DNA of 64,000 nt from an uncultured Lachnospiraceae bacterium. GTDB taxonomy: Bacteria; Bacillota; Clostridia; Lachnospirales; Lachnospiraceae. The notes under the pieces were generated by a model. That model worked only from the letters and a program-made list of their open reading frames with translations, was not told where the DNA came from and did no database searches. Within the stretch, counting starts at the first letter, position 1; every line of letters begins with the position of its first letter. Of this stretch, positions 34,901 to 45,377 are shown one piece after another. The position numbers and the translations under genes were made by a program. The stretch covers positions 1 through 64,000 of the forward strand of contig CAMXPV010000009.1 of assembly GCA_947245585.1 (NCBI GenBank), in the 5' to 3' direction.

Positions 34901-36925
34901 TTAAGCGTGATATTGAAACCTGTCAACCAATTCTTTCAGCAGATCAGCCTGTGCTGACAGCTCCTGAGAGGCTGCCGCGCTCTCCTCGGAAGTGGCGGAA
35001 TTGGACTCAACAACCTGCGCAATCTGATTGATGCCTTCCGTAATCTGTTCCGTGGCATCCGCCTGTTCTTCGGAAGCCAACGCGATCTCATCAATCGCCT
35101 CGCCCACTGTCTTCGAGTTCTCCACCACAAGCAGCAGTGACTCCGCCGTGTTATTTGCCAGTTTTGTTCCGTCTTCTACCGCCTGAATCGCATTCTGGAT
35201 CAGATGCTTGGTATTTTTCGCCGCCTCACTGCTCTGCTCGGAAAGCGTGCCCACCTGTGTGGCAACAACCGCAAAACCTTTTCCTGCCTCCCCCGCTCTT
35301 GCCGCCTCGATAGAAGCATTCAATGCGAGCAGGTTCGTCTGGGACGCAATTTCTTCAATGCTGCCAATGATCTCCGCAATCTTATCGGAAGCCTCCCTGA
35401 TTTTTTCCATCGCCTCCATGCTCTGTTTCATCTGGGCATTGCTCTCGCTCACCTGGTCGTTCATACCTGTCACGACTTCTCTTGCCTTCTCCGCATTCTC
35501 CGCATTGGTATGAATCTTTTCCGATATATCCGTCATGGTCGCCGTCAGTTCTTCAATCGCGCTCGCCTGATCCGTCGCGCCCTCTGCCAGAAGCTGGGAC
35601 GCACCTGCCAAATCCGTCGCGCCTTTCCTTACCCCCTCCGCATTGACATCAATTTCTCCGAGCGCCGTGCTGAGGGATGTGACAATATCCCGGAAGGAAT
35701 CACTGATCTGCGCAAAATCTCCCTTGTATGTCTCATCCACGCTGATCAGGAAGTTGCCGTCAGCCAATTGTGCCAAATCGCTGCTGATGCCCGTAATAAT
35801 CTGATTCAAATCCTGCATTGTCTCTGACATACAGTCTAGCAAAATTTTCGTTTCGTCATTTTCAACTGCCTCAGGCACCTCGGAATGAATGTCGCCCTCT
35901 GCCAGAAGCTTAAGCCTTTCCACCGCTCTGCTCAATGGAGCCGCAACCGCTTTGCCGAGCGTCACACCATTTTTAATGCCGATCACCGTAAAGACGGCCA
36001 CAAAAATGATCGTGAGTACCAACGAAATATAAAACATCTTTAAAAACTGATTTCTCACCGCCGCCACACCGATGCTCCAACCGTCCGTGCCGGGAACCGG
36101 GGAGTATGCGACCACCTTGGTCTTGCCGCCATAACTGTATGTACCCGTACCGTTTTCCCCGGCAATCATCTTTTTACAGATCGCGCTGTATTTCTTAAGC
36201 TTTGGATTTGTGTCGCCAAGGGCCACGCTGTCTTCCACGCCGACCAGCGAGGAATCCACATCCGCAATCGTAATGCCGTTCTTATCCAGCATAAAAGCGG
36301 TTCCGCCCTTCCCGACCTGGATGGAACGCATAATCTCATTCAAAAACTCGCCGTCCGGCACATAGGCGACCACGCCGACCGGAGTCGTCCCCGGAATACC
36401 GCCTTCCCACAACGGCGCCGCTACCACGTAAGACGCCTTGCCCGTCACCTCGCTGTACGTCGGTGTCGAAACACTCGTATTCCCCTTCATGCCTTCCTTA
36501 AAGTAATCCTGATCCGAAAAGTCCGTCCCCGTAATCATGTCGATGCCATTGCTGTCCAGCAGATAAGCGCCGTCCATATTGTGCGCCTCGACCTTCTGTT
36601 CCAGAATGGCTGCCTTTTCTTCTAAGGCTTTCTCCGGGTCCGCCAGACGCGCAATGCTGCCCGTCTCATAGGCAATGGCAACAAACTCCTTCAGCGAAGC
36701 GGAAACATAATCCGCCGCCACGTCAGACGTGTTATTAATTGTCTCAGACACTGCGCTGATTGAAGAAACATAACTCAAGATTGATGTAACTGCTCCTAAA
36801 ACAATACAACAAATCATGATGACCTGTCCGAAACGCTTTGAAATTTTTTCCCCAATACCAACAAAACAACCGTCATTTTTTCCGCGCGAAGCCTGCTCCG
36901 CACGTTCCCCCTTTTTTCTTTTCAT
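34901..36925 (-). CDS. Methyl-accepting chemotaxis receptor with extracellular Cache domain
   Basis: This 674-residue transmembrane receptor has one helix near 30-52, an outward dCache-type domain to about 295 ([40 protein letters not shown]), a second helix about 298-318, HAMP, then the cytoplasmic signalling domain with the tip [19 protein letters not shown] (part) and [19 protein letters not shown]. Cache ligands are usually small acids or amines; the actual ligand is unknown. Start supported by GGGGGAA. No chemotaxis operon lies nearby, so it is an orphan receptor. Confidence 0.95.
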   Translation of the reverse strand: MKRKKGERAEQASRGKNDGCFVGIGEKISKRFGQVIMICCIVLGAVTSILSYVSSISAVSETINNTSDVAADYVSASLKEFVAIAYETGSIARLADPEKALEEKAAILEQKVEAHNMDGAYLLDSNGIDMITGTDFSDQDYFKEGMKGNTSVSTPTYSEVTGKASYVVAAPLWEGGIPGTTPVGVVAYVPDGEFLNEIMRSIQVGKGGTAFMLDKNGITIADVDSSLVGVEDSVALGDTNPKLKKYSAICKKMIAGENGTGTYSYGGKTKVVAYSPVPGTDGWSIGVAAVRNQFLKMFYISLVLTIIFVAVFTVIGIKNGVTLGKAVAAPLSRAVERLKLLAEGDIHSEVPEAVENDETKILLDCMSETMQDLNQIITGISSDLAQLADGNFLISVDETYKGDFAQISDSFRDIVTSLSTALGEIDVNAEGVRKGATDLAGASQLLAEGATDQASAIEELTATMTDISEKIHTNAENAEKAREVVTGMNDQVSESNAQMKQSMEAMEKIREASDKIAEIIGSIEEIASQTNLLALNASIEAARAGEAGKGFAVVATQVGTLSEQSSEAAKNTKHLIQNAIQAVEDGTKLANNTAESLLLVVENSKTVGEAIDEIALASEEQADATEQITEGINQIAQVVESNSATSEESAAASQELSAQADLLKELVDRFQYHA

Positions 36926-37232
36926 GAAGATTTCCCCCGTTCACATGTTGGATTAATAAGATAGATAAACAGACCAAGATAGAACAAAACGAATAGATTG
37001 TCGTAATAAAGAGATTAGTATAAGAACGATTCGGCAATAAACCAGTGCATTCATCTAGGTTATTAACAAAAATAGTTACATTTATATTATAGCACAATAT
37101 TCTGCTTTTTAGGAATTTATTTAGATTTCATTTGAATTTTTCTTTTCAAGAATATTATGGGAGTTTGACAGGAAGGCAGATATCTATTACTCTATTTCTT
37201 ATAGCAGTTTACTATTTGGGGGAAAACAAGAC
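36926..37232. promoter_or_regulatory. AT-rich divergent spacer with extended -10 for the chemoreceptor gene
   Basis: This 307-base spacer holds no gene. On the minus strand TGCTATAAT (extended -10, 37086-37094) lacks a clear -35 and would give a 155-base leader. On the plus strand TTGACA at 37156-37161 lacks a good -10. No repeats seen. A flagellar-sigma motif was looked for and not convincing. Confidence 0.5.
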
Positions 37233-39116
37233 ATGACCAACAAACCGGACCGTATTTTACTGTCTCACTTATTCCAGAGCTTTGTCACCACCTGGGCCTT
37301 GATGAAGGCATCCCGCATGGAGCCGGGCAATATCCTGACCTTCGTCTTTTTCCTTCTGGTGTTCTTTTTCTACCGGCATGTAAACCGCCGCATGAACCTG
37401 CTGCAGCTTTCCAACCGTGTGGCTCTTGTCACAGCGGTTCTCTTTACGCTTCTGTATATGTTGGTTGATTATCCCCACTACATCGAACTGCTCACAAGCA
37501 GACTTTACCGCACCGGAATCCTTGCCATTATCTTTGTTGGCTTTGTCTGCCTGTTTTATTACCTGCTGCATTTTTTGTATTCGTACACCTGCGACAAAGA
37601 ACGGCTGTACCATGCACTGCTCACCCGCTATCAGGATATTCCCTATTCGCATAACAGTCGTTACTCAATGTTGTCCGCCTTTTTTTCGTCGGTGGTGAAT
37701 TTCATACGCAATCATACGGCCCTGTGCGCCTTTCTTGCCTGTATGGCCGGTTGGTTTCCCTATTATCTCTATCAATTTCCGGGGATCATGACCCCGGACA
37801 GCATCAACCAACTGGAACAAATTTTGGGGGCCGTACCCTATTCCAACCATCATCCATGGATCCATACGTTGGTATTCGGATTCTTTTACCGCATCGGCTT
37901 TGCGCTGACAAAAGATATGGTGATTGCCGTATCCTTCTATACATTTTTTCAAATGTGCCTGTTGGCGGGCAGTGTTGCCTTCTTCATCTCCACACTGCGC
38001 GCTCATAAGATCCGGCCTTTTGTCCTGATTCTGATCACAGCCTTCTATGCCCTGATCCCGTACCATGCCGTCTTTTCCGTCACCGTGTGGAAAGATATTC
38101 CCTTTGCGGCGGCGGTACTGCTGTTTGGCTGCTCCCTCCTGCGCCTGTCGGTACAGGAAAAAATCTGCCTGAAAAATCTTTCCGTATTTTTTATATCAGG
38201 TGTTATGATATGTCTTTTCCGTTCCAACGGATGGTATGCCTTTCTTCTTGCCGTCCCTTTCCTGCTTTTCGGTTTCCGGCACAAAGCAAGGTCTGTCTAT
38301 CCGCCGCTGTTCGCCATCCTTCTTCTGGCCGCAATCGTCAGATATCCAATCATGCGGGCCTGCCAGGTGGAACCGCCCGACTTTATTGAAACCGTCTGCA
38401 TCCCCATGCAGCAAATTACAGCCGTTATTTGTAATGACAGAGCTCTCACGGAAGAAGAATTGTCTCTGATCGAGCAGGTGGTGGACTTAACTTACATTCA
38501 CGAACTCTACAATCCCACCTTCGCAGACAACATCAAGGAACTTGTCCGGGCGGGAAATCAGGACTATCTGGTGGAACACAAGGCAGAATTTTTAAAGCTC
38601 TGGTTCGATCTGGGGCTTCGCTACCCCGGCGACTATCTGACTGCTTACGTAAAGCAGACCTACGGTTACTGGTATCCTGACTCCTTCTATCTGGTGGCGG
38701 AGGCCGAGGGTGTCAGCGCCACAGATCTTGGTGTCTCCCACACGCCGCTGATCGGCGGCCCCCTCGTCATAAAGGGTAAGGAGATCGCCATCAAACTGGG
38801 AAGCATGGTGCCCGTCTACGGTGTCCTTTGGAGTATGGGCGTGGCCTGTTGGATTATGATATTCGGAATCAGCGTGGTGATGATCCGAAAGGAATATCAC
38901 AAGCTCATCTGCTATCTGCCAAGCGTCGCCCTGCTGCTCACGGTACTGGCAGCCACCCCGGTAGCCACGGAATTCCGTTACGTTTATTTTATGGTGCTTA
39001 GTCTGCCCTTTTACCTGATTACGGCCATCCTGCCCTGCCAGGAACCTGCGGCAGAGAAGAATGGCCATATCGTATCAGCGTTTACACAAGAACCAACGAC
39101 AGCAGGAAAACAATAA
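37233..39116 (+). CDS. Polytopic membrane protein (DUF6020-like)
   Basis: A 627-residue protein with about 12 hydrophobic helices and two long soluble or periplasmic loops (about 160-230 and 395-505). The loop motif WFPYYLYQFPGIMTPDSINQ with NHHPWIHTLVFG (parts quoted) resembles the DUF6020 style of membrane proteins in Lachnospiraceae, whose fold recalls GT-C glycosyltransferases. Function is unknown; a role in surface glycan assembly is only a guess. Start has GGGGGA. Its last 35 bases overlap the 3' end of the opposing gntP-type gene. Confidence 0.7.
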   Translation: MTNKPDRILLSHLFQSFVTTWALMKASRMEPGNILTFVFFLLVFFFYRHVNRRMNLLQLSNRVALVTAVLFTLLYMLVDYPHYIELLTSRLYRTGILAIIFVGFVCLFYYLLHFLYSYTCDKERLYHALLTRYQDIPYSHNSRYSMLSAFFSSVVNFIRNHTALCAFLACMAGWFPYYLYQFPGIMTPDSINQLEQILGAVPYSNHHPWIHTLVFGFFYRIGFALTKDMVIAVSFYTFFQMCLLAGSVAFFISTLRAHKIRPFVLILITAFYALIPYHAVFSVTVWKDIPFAAAVLLFGCSLLRLSVQEKICLKNLSVFFISGVMICLFRSNGWYAFLLAVPFLLFGFRHKARSVYPPLFAILLLAAIVRYPIMRACQVEPPDFIETVCIPMQQITAVICNDRALTEEELSLIEQVVDLTYIHELYNPTFADNIKELVRAGNQDYLVEHKAEFLKLWFDLGLRYPGDYLTAYVKQTYGYWYPDSFYLVAEAEGVSATDLGVSHTPLIGGPLVIKGKEIAIKLGSMVPVYGVLWSMGVACWIMIFGISVVMIRKEYHKLICYLPSVALLLTVLAATPVATEFRYVYFMVLSLPFYLITAILPCQEPAAEKNGHIVSAFTQEPTTAGKQ

Positions 39117-40422
39117 CCAAAGTGGTAACGCCCATCACCGCCGTCACACCGGTCTGACACTTGTAAGCGGCTTTTGTGTCCATATCCGAGAACTGCGACA
39201 CCACCCAGAAATAGGAATCGTTTGCATGGGATACCGTCATGGAACCTGCGCCGATTGCCATGATAACCAGAACCTTCGCAATGGGGCTTGTAAATCCCAA
39301 CGCACCCATCATAGGAGCGATCATGGCCGACGTGGTGATCATAGCCACCGTAGAGGCACCCATGGCTGTCTTTAAAAGCGCGGCAATCACAAACGGAAGC
39401 ACAACACCAATGCCAAGTCCCAACATGGAGCCGCTCAGGGCATCCGCAATCGGGAGCTGTTGTAAAATGGCGCCAAAAGATCCGCCCGCGCCGGTAATCG
39501 CCAGAATCCCTGCCGAATTGGTCACCCCCTCCGTAATCCATTTCAGGGTATTTTCTTTCTCCGACTTCGGAATCAGCGTCATCGCCAAAAAGACACCCAG
39601 AATCAATGCAATCACAGGATTACCCACGAAAGAGACAATCATTTTAACCGTACCGCTGCCAAAAGGCGCACTGGGGAAGTCGCCAATCGACTTTAGGGCA
39701 ATCAGAATAATCGGCAGAAGAATCGGGGAAAAGCTGTGCAGCGTACCCGGAAGTTTTCCATATTTTTGCTGTAATTCTTCCACTGTGTACTCCGGGTTTG
39801 CCGGAATATCAATTTTTCCTGCCACCTTCTTTGCATAGAGGATGGCCACCAGTGTAACCGGAATGGAAATCAAAAGACCCACAAGGATCGTCAAACCCAG
39901 ATCCGCTTCCAATGTGCCTGCCATTGCGATCGGCCCCGGTGTAGGCGGAACCAGACAATGCGTTGCGTACAGACCTCCGGAGAGGGCTGTCGCCATCACT
40001 GCCAGAGATACGTTGCTCTGACTTGCCAACGCTCTGGAAATGGGACTCAGGATAACAAAACCGGAATCACAGAAAACGGGGATACCGGTTACATAGCCGG
40101 TAAGACCCATTGTGAGCACGCTCTTATCCTTGCCCACCACTTTGAGAATACTGTTGGCCATCGTGAGCGCCGCGCCCGTCTTTTCAAGAATCGTTCCGAT
40201 AATCGTACCCGCCAGAATCACGATACCGATGCTGGCCAGAATGTTGCCGAACCCATTCTTAACCGTCGTGATCACATCCTCCGTGGGAATGCCGCAGACA
40301 AGGCCGACAATCACTGCCACCAACACCAACACCAAAAACGGATGTTGGTTGAACTTTGAGATAGCGATCACCATGGCCACAACAGCTAACACAATAACCG
40401 CAAACATAAAAACAGCTGACAT
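39082..40422 (-). CDS. GntP-family permease (glycerate/gluconate type)
   Basis: A 446-residue inner-membrane carrier with about 12-14 helices. GntP features: GIVILAGTIIGTILEKTGAA, SGFVILSPISRALA, ATHCLVPPTPGPIA and the C-terminal MTVSHANDSYFWVVSQF. The family takes up gluconate and other sugar acids with protons. Last gene of the glycerate kinase - MBL - permease series, so glycerate is the most likely substrate. Start has GGGAGAAAG. It overlaps the opposing membrane-protein gene at the stop end by 35 bases. Confidence 0.9.
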   Translation of the reverse strand: MSAVFMFAVIVLAVVAMVIAISKFNQHPFLVLVLVAVIVGLVCGIPTEDVITTVKNGFGNILASIGIVILAGTIIGTILEKTGAALTMANSILKVVGKDKSVLTMGLTGYVTGIPVFCDSGFVILSPISRALASQSNVSLAVMATALSGGLYATHCLVPPTPGPIAMAGTLEADLGLTILVGLLISIPVTLVAILYAKKVAGKIDIPANPEYTVEELQQKYGKLPGTLHSFSPILLPIILIALKSIGDFPSAPFGSGTVKMIVSFVGNPVIALILGVFLAMTLIPKSEKENTLKWITEGVTNSAGILAITGAGGSFGAILQQLPIADALSGSMLGLGIGVVLPFVIAALLKTAMGASTVAMITTSAMIAPMMGALGFTSPIAKVLVIMAIGAGSMTVSHANDSYFWVVSQFSDMDTKAAYKCQTGVTAVMGVTTLVIVFLLSLVLV

Positions 40423-40515
40423 ACTTTCTCCCTCCTTTTGATAACCTATGCCCTGTGGGCGCTTAATAGAATCTATCGGAAAAGGATATGCTCCTTCTCT
40501 TTCCCTCCGGAAACT

Positions 40516-41346
40516 TTACGGCAAAAAGATGCAGTCCCCCGCCTTCAAATGCATGTACTGCGTGCCCTCACCCGCCTGCGAAAGACGGCTCTGTGCTGCA
40601 TCGCCCGTACAATGGTTGAAGCCCGCAAGCGCAACCCCCATATCCTGAAACAATTTCATGGTCTGCGCAAGCCTGGCCTCATCTGCCTCCACCAGATGAG
40701 AGCCTCCGAAAACCGCATGGATCTGTCTGCCAAACCGTTCTTTAACCGTCTCAAGCATATTCAAGATACCGGGGTGGCTGCAGCCCACAATCACTACAAG
40801 CCCCTTGGTATCCTCAATCACCAGACAGACTTCGTCCGGAAAATCATCCTGCACCATTCCCTCCGTCGTCTGACGAACAAACCGGGACGGCGGTTTCTCG
40901 AACTCATATTTTTGCTCGAATCCGCTCACCGCATAACATCCCTCAAAGAGGGTAAGGCAGTCCGTACATACGCGGTGCTCTATCTGCTCGGCCTCAAAAA
41001 ACTCTCTGCCAAAGCCGCAGCCCAAATACACATACTTTCCGCCGTCCTGCGCGTATTTTTCCTCAAAAAACCGTGTTCCCGTGATAAGCGGCGCACGGAC
41101 GCCACTCCTCACCATATCGGGATAGCCTCCCGCATGATCGTAATGGCTGTGGCTCAGCACCACATAATCCACCCCGGTCAGAGATACGTTCATCTTCTCT
41201 GCATTCTTTCTGGCCGCGTTGCCCGCGCTGCAGTCAAACAGAATTTTCCCGTGCTGCGTCTCCACCATAAAGGACAGCCCATGCTCCGCAATAAGCGATC
41301 TGTTCTGGGAGAGCGTATTTTCCAACAGTGTGCGAAGAATCACCAT
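40516..41346 (-). CDS. MBL-fold metallo-hydrolase
   Basis: A 276-residue protein with the metallo-beta-lactamase signature LSHSHYDHAGG (HxHxDH), then CSHPGIL for the third His, and a C-terminal HCTGD. The N terminus LRTLLENTLSQN and LSFMVETQHGKILFD place it with the long-branch MBL group near 7,8-dihydropterin-6-methyl-type phosphate synthases. The actual substrate is not predictable. It lies between glycerate kinase and the permease; a lactonase-like or phosphatase role in sugar-acid use would fit. Confidence 0.88.
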   Translation of the reverse strand: MVILRTLLENTLSQNRSLIAEHGLSFMVETQHGKILFDCSAGNAARKNAEKMNVSLTGVDYVVLSHSHYDHAGGYPDMVRSGVRAPLITGTRFFEEKYAQDGGKYVYLGCGFGREFFEAEQIEHRVCTDCLTLFEGCYAVSGFEQKYEFEKPPSRFVRQTTEGMVQDDFPDEVCLVIEDTKGLVVIVGCSHPGILNMLETVKERFGRQIHAVFGGSHLVEADEARLAQTMKLFQDMGVALAGFNHCTGDAAQSRLSQAGEGTQYMHLKAGDCIFLP

Positions 41347-41380
41347 ACTTCTTCCTTCCCTTCTTCCCTATTTTTGTATC

Positions 41381-42613
41381 TCACCGTCTGATCAGAAGCA
41401 CCGCCACATCGTTTACATTGGTGCCTGTCGCGCCCGTCACAATCAGGCCGTCTGTCTTCTCTAGCGCGTGGTAAGCATCGTTGTCCTGCAAAACGTCATA
41501 AATGGAAATCCCCTGCTCTGCAAGTCTCTCCTTCGTGAAAGCATCGCTATAACCGCCCGCCGCGTCCGTGGGGCCGTCGGTCCCGTCACTTCCCACGCTG
41601 AATACCGCCGTGCCGGAAAGCCCTGCAATGCCCTCCGCCGCCGCAAGCGCCAATTCCTGATTCCTGCCGCCCTTGCCCTTTCCCGTCAGATGTACCACCG
41701 TCTCCCCTCCTGCCAGGAAGGCCAGACTCTTTTTCGTATCCCGATGGGTCTTTGCCATAGCGGAAAGAAACCGGCCAGCCTCTCTGGCCTCGCAGGATAA
41801 CTGGTCTGTCAGAATCACCGGCTCATATCCCAACTCCTTACAGGCCGCAGCGGCGGCCCTGCATAGATCAGACACACTGCCCATGACCTGCGTCTCCACG
41901 CCCTCCAGCTGCTTCGGCGTCTCCCGATTCAAAAGCGCCCACGCCTCTCCTGACATCTGTAACCCATATTTTTCGGCAATGGCAAGGGCCTCCTCACAGG
42001 TGGAGGAATCCGGATAAGCCGGGCCCGATGCGATCATGTCAAGGGGATCGCCCAGAATATCGCTTTGCACAACACTGAACACATGCGCAGGCGCACAAGC
42101 CTTGGCAAACCGTCCGCCTTTCACAGCTGAAAGCCGCTTGCGTATGGTATTTATCTCCACGATGTCCGCCCCGCAGGCCAAAAGCTGTCCCGTGATATCC
42201 GCAAGCTCCTCCCCGCTCACAAGCGGTTTTTCAAACAGGGCCGAACCGCCGCCCGACAAAAGGAAAATCACTTCATCCTGCGCCGCAGCCCGCTCCACAA
42301 GCGCCAAAACCTCCCTTGTCGCCTGATAGGAATTTTCATCCGGCACCGGATGACCTGCTTCAAAACACCGGGTTCGGGGAATCTCCCCCTTCACATGACC
42401 GTACTTCGTCACCACCACGCCTGCTTCCAGTCTGTCTCCCAGAATACCGGCCGCCGCCTTTCCCATCTGCCAGCCCGCCTTGCCGACTGCCGCCATATAG
42501 ATTTTTCCCGGGCCAAAATTTCTGCCCTGCAGCGCTCTTTTCACGGCCTCGTCCGGCAGCACCGCCTGAATTGACTTTTGTATGATCTGATCTGCCTCTT
42601 CCCGTAATGTCAT
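41381..42613 (-). CDS. Glycerate 2-kinase (MOFRL family, GckA/TtuD type)
   Basis: This 410-residue enzyme phosphorylates glycerate at O2. The N domain has GKAGWQMGKAA and HPVPDENSYQATREVL; ATP and substrate sites include LLSGGGSALFEKP, INTIRKRLSAVKGGRFA, SDILGDPLDMIASGPAYPD, AGGETVVHLTGKGKGGRNQE (the MOFRL motif near 310) and SVGSDGTDGPTDAAGGY. The start has GGAGGG. First gene after the CdaR regulator in the cluster; a terminator separates them. Confidence 0.93.
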   Translation of the reverse strand: MTLREEADQIIQKSIQAVLPDEAVKRALQGRNFGPGKIYMAAVGKAGWQMGKAAAGILGDRLEAGVVVTKYGHVKGEIPRTRCFEAGHPVPDENSYQATREVLALVERAAAQDEVIFLLSGGGSALFEKPLVSGEELADITGQLLACGADIVEINTIRKRLSAVKGGRFAKACAPAHVFSVVQSDILGDPLDMIASGPAYPDSSTCEEALAIAEKYGLQMSGEAWALLNRETPKQLEGVETQVMGSVSDLCRAAAAACKELGYEPVILTDQLSCEAREAGRFLSAMAKTHRDTKKSLAFLAGGETVVHLTGKGKGGRNQELALAAAEGIAGLSGTAVFSVGSDGTDGPTDAAGGYSDAFTKERLAEQGISIYDVLQDNDAYHALEKTDGLIVTGATGTNVNDVAVLLIRR

Positions 42614-42677
42614 ATAAGCCCTCCCGTCAGATATCTCTTCGCCTCCATTTGTGTATTATTACTAATAAAATAATAAA

Positions 42678-42706
42678 AAAAGAAGATTTTTTAGTAATCT
42701 TCTTTT
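42678..42706 (-). terminator. Terminator of the cdaR gene
   Basis: AAAAGAAGATT - loop - AATCTTCTTTT, followed on the minus strand by a T-run. It insulates the regulator from the kinase operon, which must have its own promoter in 42614-42670. Confidence 0.88.
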
Positions 42707-42788
42707 AAAATACTACATATGATTCGCATTGTATATGTTATGGCATACATATATTTTGCTATATTTTTGTTCTGTAACACATTATCCC

Positions 42789-43955
42789 TTATCCGCCAAA
42801 GCTTCTCTGTCCCATTCCCGCCGCATGATTCAGCGTCCTGTAAAACTGCAGCGCCATATAGTACACCGCCGCTCCAACCGGTGTCCTGATATCCCGCCCG
42901 TTGAAAGTCTCCATTTTTTTCAGTTTATACTGTATGGTATTTTTATGCATATAGAGCCTGTCCGCCATTCTGGTAACGGAACCTTCCTCCTCAAAAAACA
43001 CCTCGATCAGCTTCATATAGGCATCCAATTCTTCTTCCAATATCCCCGGAAAAAGCCTGTCCAAATATTCTATCTGCGTCTCCGCCGTCACGTCGCGCAA
43101 AAAAAGCTCAACGTACAGATTTTTATAGAAAACAATATCAGCCAGACCGCCGGCTTCCGCCGCCCGCTCCGCTTCCTTGCAGATCTGATTGATTCGTATG
43201 CTGCCACCGTCCGCCGCATCAATACCGATTACCACCCGTTCGTCGTATTTATCCCGCAGCAGAGCCTGTATGCTTTCCGCCGTCCTTCTGATTTTTTCAT
43301 CGCTGCAGGCCTCCAGAAGACAAATCTGTCTCGGCGGTTCCCGCAGATAAAGAATCTCCTCACGCTCCGCATAATGCCGAACCGTTGACTCCATCTCCTC
43401 CAGACGCCTCTGTCCTTCCTGCGTGGCGGAAAGCTCTGAATAGCGCACAAAGCGAATCACCATGGCCCGGCGGGGTCTCATGATATCAATACCGATCTGT
43501 CCGCCGCGCTCCACAAATCCTCTGTCATAAAAGGCTCCTGATCTGCCTATCCACTCCTCTATAAAGCGATATCTAACACGCCTGTCATACCTTCTGTGAT
43601 CCTTTTGACGGCTGTCCGCCACCATAATTTCTGTCATCCGCCGCACAATATTCCCATAGCCCGCCACCCGCTCCTTTTCACCGGTAATCCCTACCACGCC
43701 GACGATCTCACCCCGAATCGTGATGGGCAGATTGATCCCCTTTTTCGTGGTAGCATTTTCCATCTCCTCCGTGATATAAAGCTCCGGAAGTTTCTCCACT
43801 ATGATGCGTCGCGCACCCGTATGGAGCGTGCCAAGCCGGGCCTTATCCGTGCTTGCCACGATATAGCCCTCCTGATCCATAAAATTAACGTGCTCATTGA
43901 TCTCCCGGCCGATTTCTTCCACTATGGACTGCGCTGCGGTTTTTGATATGTACAT
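42789..43955 (-). CDS. CdaR-family sugar diacid/glycerate regulator
   Basis: The ATG at 43955 (MYISKTAAQSIVEEIGREIN) has AAGGGGG upstream; the product is 388 residues. The N-terminal sensor (diacid-recognition domain, about 1-135: ININLPITIRGEIVGVVGITGE-like block here GINLPITIRGEIVG) is followed by a GGDEF-like middle and a C-terminal PucR-type HTH (MADRLYMHKNTIQYKLKKME). CdaR proteins activate sugar-acid genes when bound to glycerate or diacids. Directly upstream of the kinase-MBL-permease operon. Confidence 0.92.
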   Translation of the reverse strand: MYISKTAAQSIVEEIGREINEHVNFMDQEGYIVASTDKARLGTLHTGARRIIVEKLPELYITEEMENATTKKGINLPITIRGEIVGVVGITGEKERVAGYGNIVRRMTEIMVADSRQKDHRRYDRRVRYRFIEEWIGRSGAFYDRGFVERGGQIGIDIMRPRRAMVIRFVRYSELSATQEGQRRLEEMESTVRHYAEREEILYLREPPRQICLLEACSDEKIRRTAESIQALLRDKYDERVVIGIDAADGGSIRINQICKEAERAAEAGGLADIVFYKNLYVELFLRDVTAETQIEYLDRLFPGILEEELDAYMKLIEVFFEEEGSVTRMADRLYMHKNTIQYKLKKMETFNGRDIRTPVGAAVYYMALQFYRTLNHAAGMGQRSFGG

Positions 43956-43975
43956 AATTGCCCCCTTATGCCGCA

Positions 43976-44004
43976 ATTATAGCATTTTTCCCCGCTCTCC
44001 ACAA
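43976..44004 (-). promoter_or_regulatory. Promoter of the CdaR gene
   Basis: TTGTGG, 17 bases, TATAAT with TGC before the -10, about 20 bases before the ATG at 43955. Confidence 0.65.
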
Positions 44005-44012
44005 TCCGCCTT

Positions 44013-45356
44013 TTACTCTCCCCACTCTTTGACAGCGATCCCGTTTTCCAGTTCCTTATCACACTCCGTCACAATCTTCATATCGCCTGCAAGCAGTTCG
44101 TCCGCAATCGCCGCATAGTCCTCATTCTGGTCGAGAAGCCGCACCGTCAGGCTCCTTGCGCTGATCTGTGTGCCGAGAATCCCGTTCTTTTCCTCCAACA
44201 CATAAACGCATTTCCCACCCTCGTCTCGAAGCGCCTTCAACGGGACAACATACTCATAAATCTCCGAGGTGGAGGTGACCTCCATAACCCCTTCCGTCCT
44301 TCCCCTGCCGGTGCCCGCATCCAGATAAATCTTCACCGTATAAGCGCCGTTTTCCTGCACAATGGAATCCACCGTCTCCGACGCTTCCTCGGCGCTTCCC
44401 GGAAAACGCAGGCGCACACTGTCGCCCGTATGCAGCATGGATTTCTGTTCCTGGGTAATCACCGTGGAAAACAACAGGCCGCTCTCGTCATCGGCATAGC
44501 GGATCACCGCCTCCGATCCCATCCGCATACCGGACTGCACCATGACTTCCAAAACCGTGCCATCCTCTTTTGCCTTCACCCTGCCCTCCTCCTCGGAAAG
44601 TTCCGTCAAAAGTGCAATCCGCTCCTGCCTCTCCCGCACCTGGCTGATGCCGGAGACTCCCATGTCAAGGCCGCTCTCCGCCGCATTTTGGGCGCGTCTG
44701 GCATCCTCAATCTCTCTGTCCGCCTGCCGCAATATTTTTTCCTTCTCAAGCTGCACATTCTCGATCGTCCGCTTTTTCTCCGCAATCTCCCTGTCAAAGC
44801 GCTGCCGCTCGTCCGCCCATGCAATCCAGATTTCGTCCGAGGCGTCCTCCTCGGGAATCCGGAACATATGGGTGTCCAGATCCTCCATAAGCTCTTCCAG
44901 TTTCTTCGTCTCCTCCGCGATTTTTCTGTCCAGTTCCGTGACGCTCATATCGTAATCTTCCTGTGCCCGGGTAGTGTTTGTAGCCGCGTCCCGCCGTCTG
45001 GCCTGCTCCTGCTGCTGCCACGCCTGCTCCTGCGCAGTAAGCTCGGCAAGCTGCGCCTGCATGTCCTCCGTGTCCACCTCATAGAGCACGGTTCCTGCCT
45101 CCATCCGGTCTCCTGCCGTCACGCACACCTTTTTCACCAACAGACCCTCCAAGCCGGTAACCGCCTGCGAATTGACCGCCTCCACGGTTCCGTCCACCTC
45201 CAGTTTCTTTTAAATGGAAGATGCCACCGGATTGGCCCACCGAATCCGCGGCATCTGGCTGACATAGACCATCCGTGACACATAGGTCATAATCAGCATG
45301 GCCAACAGAAACAGGGCAAATCCCCTCCACAATTTTTTCTTCGATTCCATCTGCAT
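44013..45356 (-). pseudogene. HlyD/MacA-like membrane fusion adaptor, interrupted by in-frame TAA
   Basis: One continuous frame runs from the ATG at 45356 (or 45350) to 44013 except for a TAA at 45210-45212. Upstream of the TAA the product is a perfect signal anchor (ESKKKLWRGFALFLLAMLIM). Downstream it continues with VDGTVEAVNSQAVTGLEGLL, a lipoyl/biotinyl-like half, a long Gln/Glu/Arg coiled coil (about 90-210), the second half-motif (KEDGTVLEVMVQSGM) and the beta-barrel region. That is the adaptor plan of HlyD/MacA. The track entry starts at a GTG (45197) after the stop, which would lose the membrane anchor. A GGAGG just past the stop might allow reinitiation near 45185. Nonsense mutation, sequencing error or readthrough are all possible. 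Confidence 0.75.
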
Positions 45357-45377
45357 CCCACCTTCTCCGTTCCAACC

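Noticed and set aside
36926-37232. Flagellar sigma-factor promoter before the chemoreceptor
   Set aside because: A GCCGAAT is present, but no TAAA at the needed distance; the extended -10 at 37086 is the better candidate.
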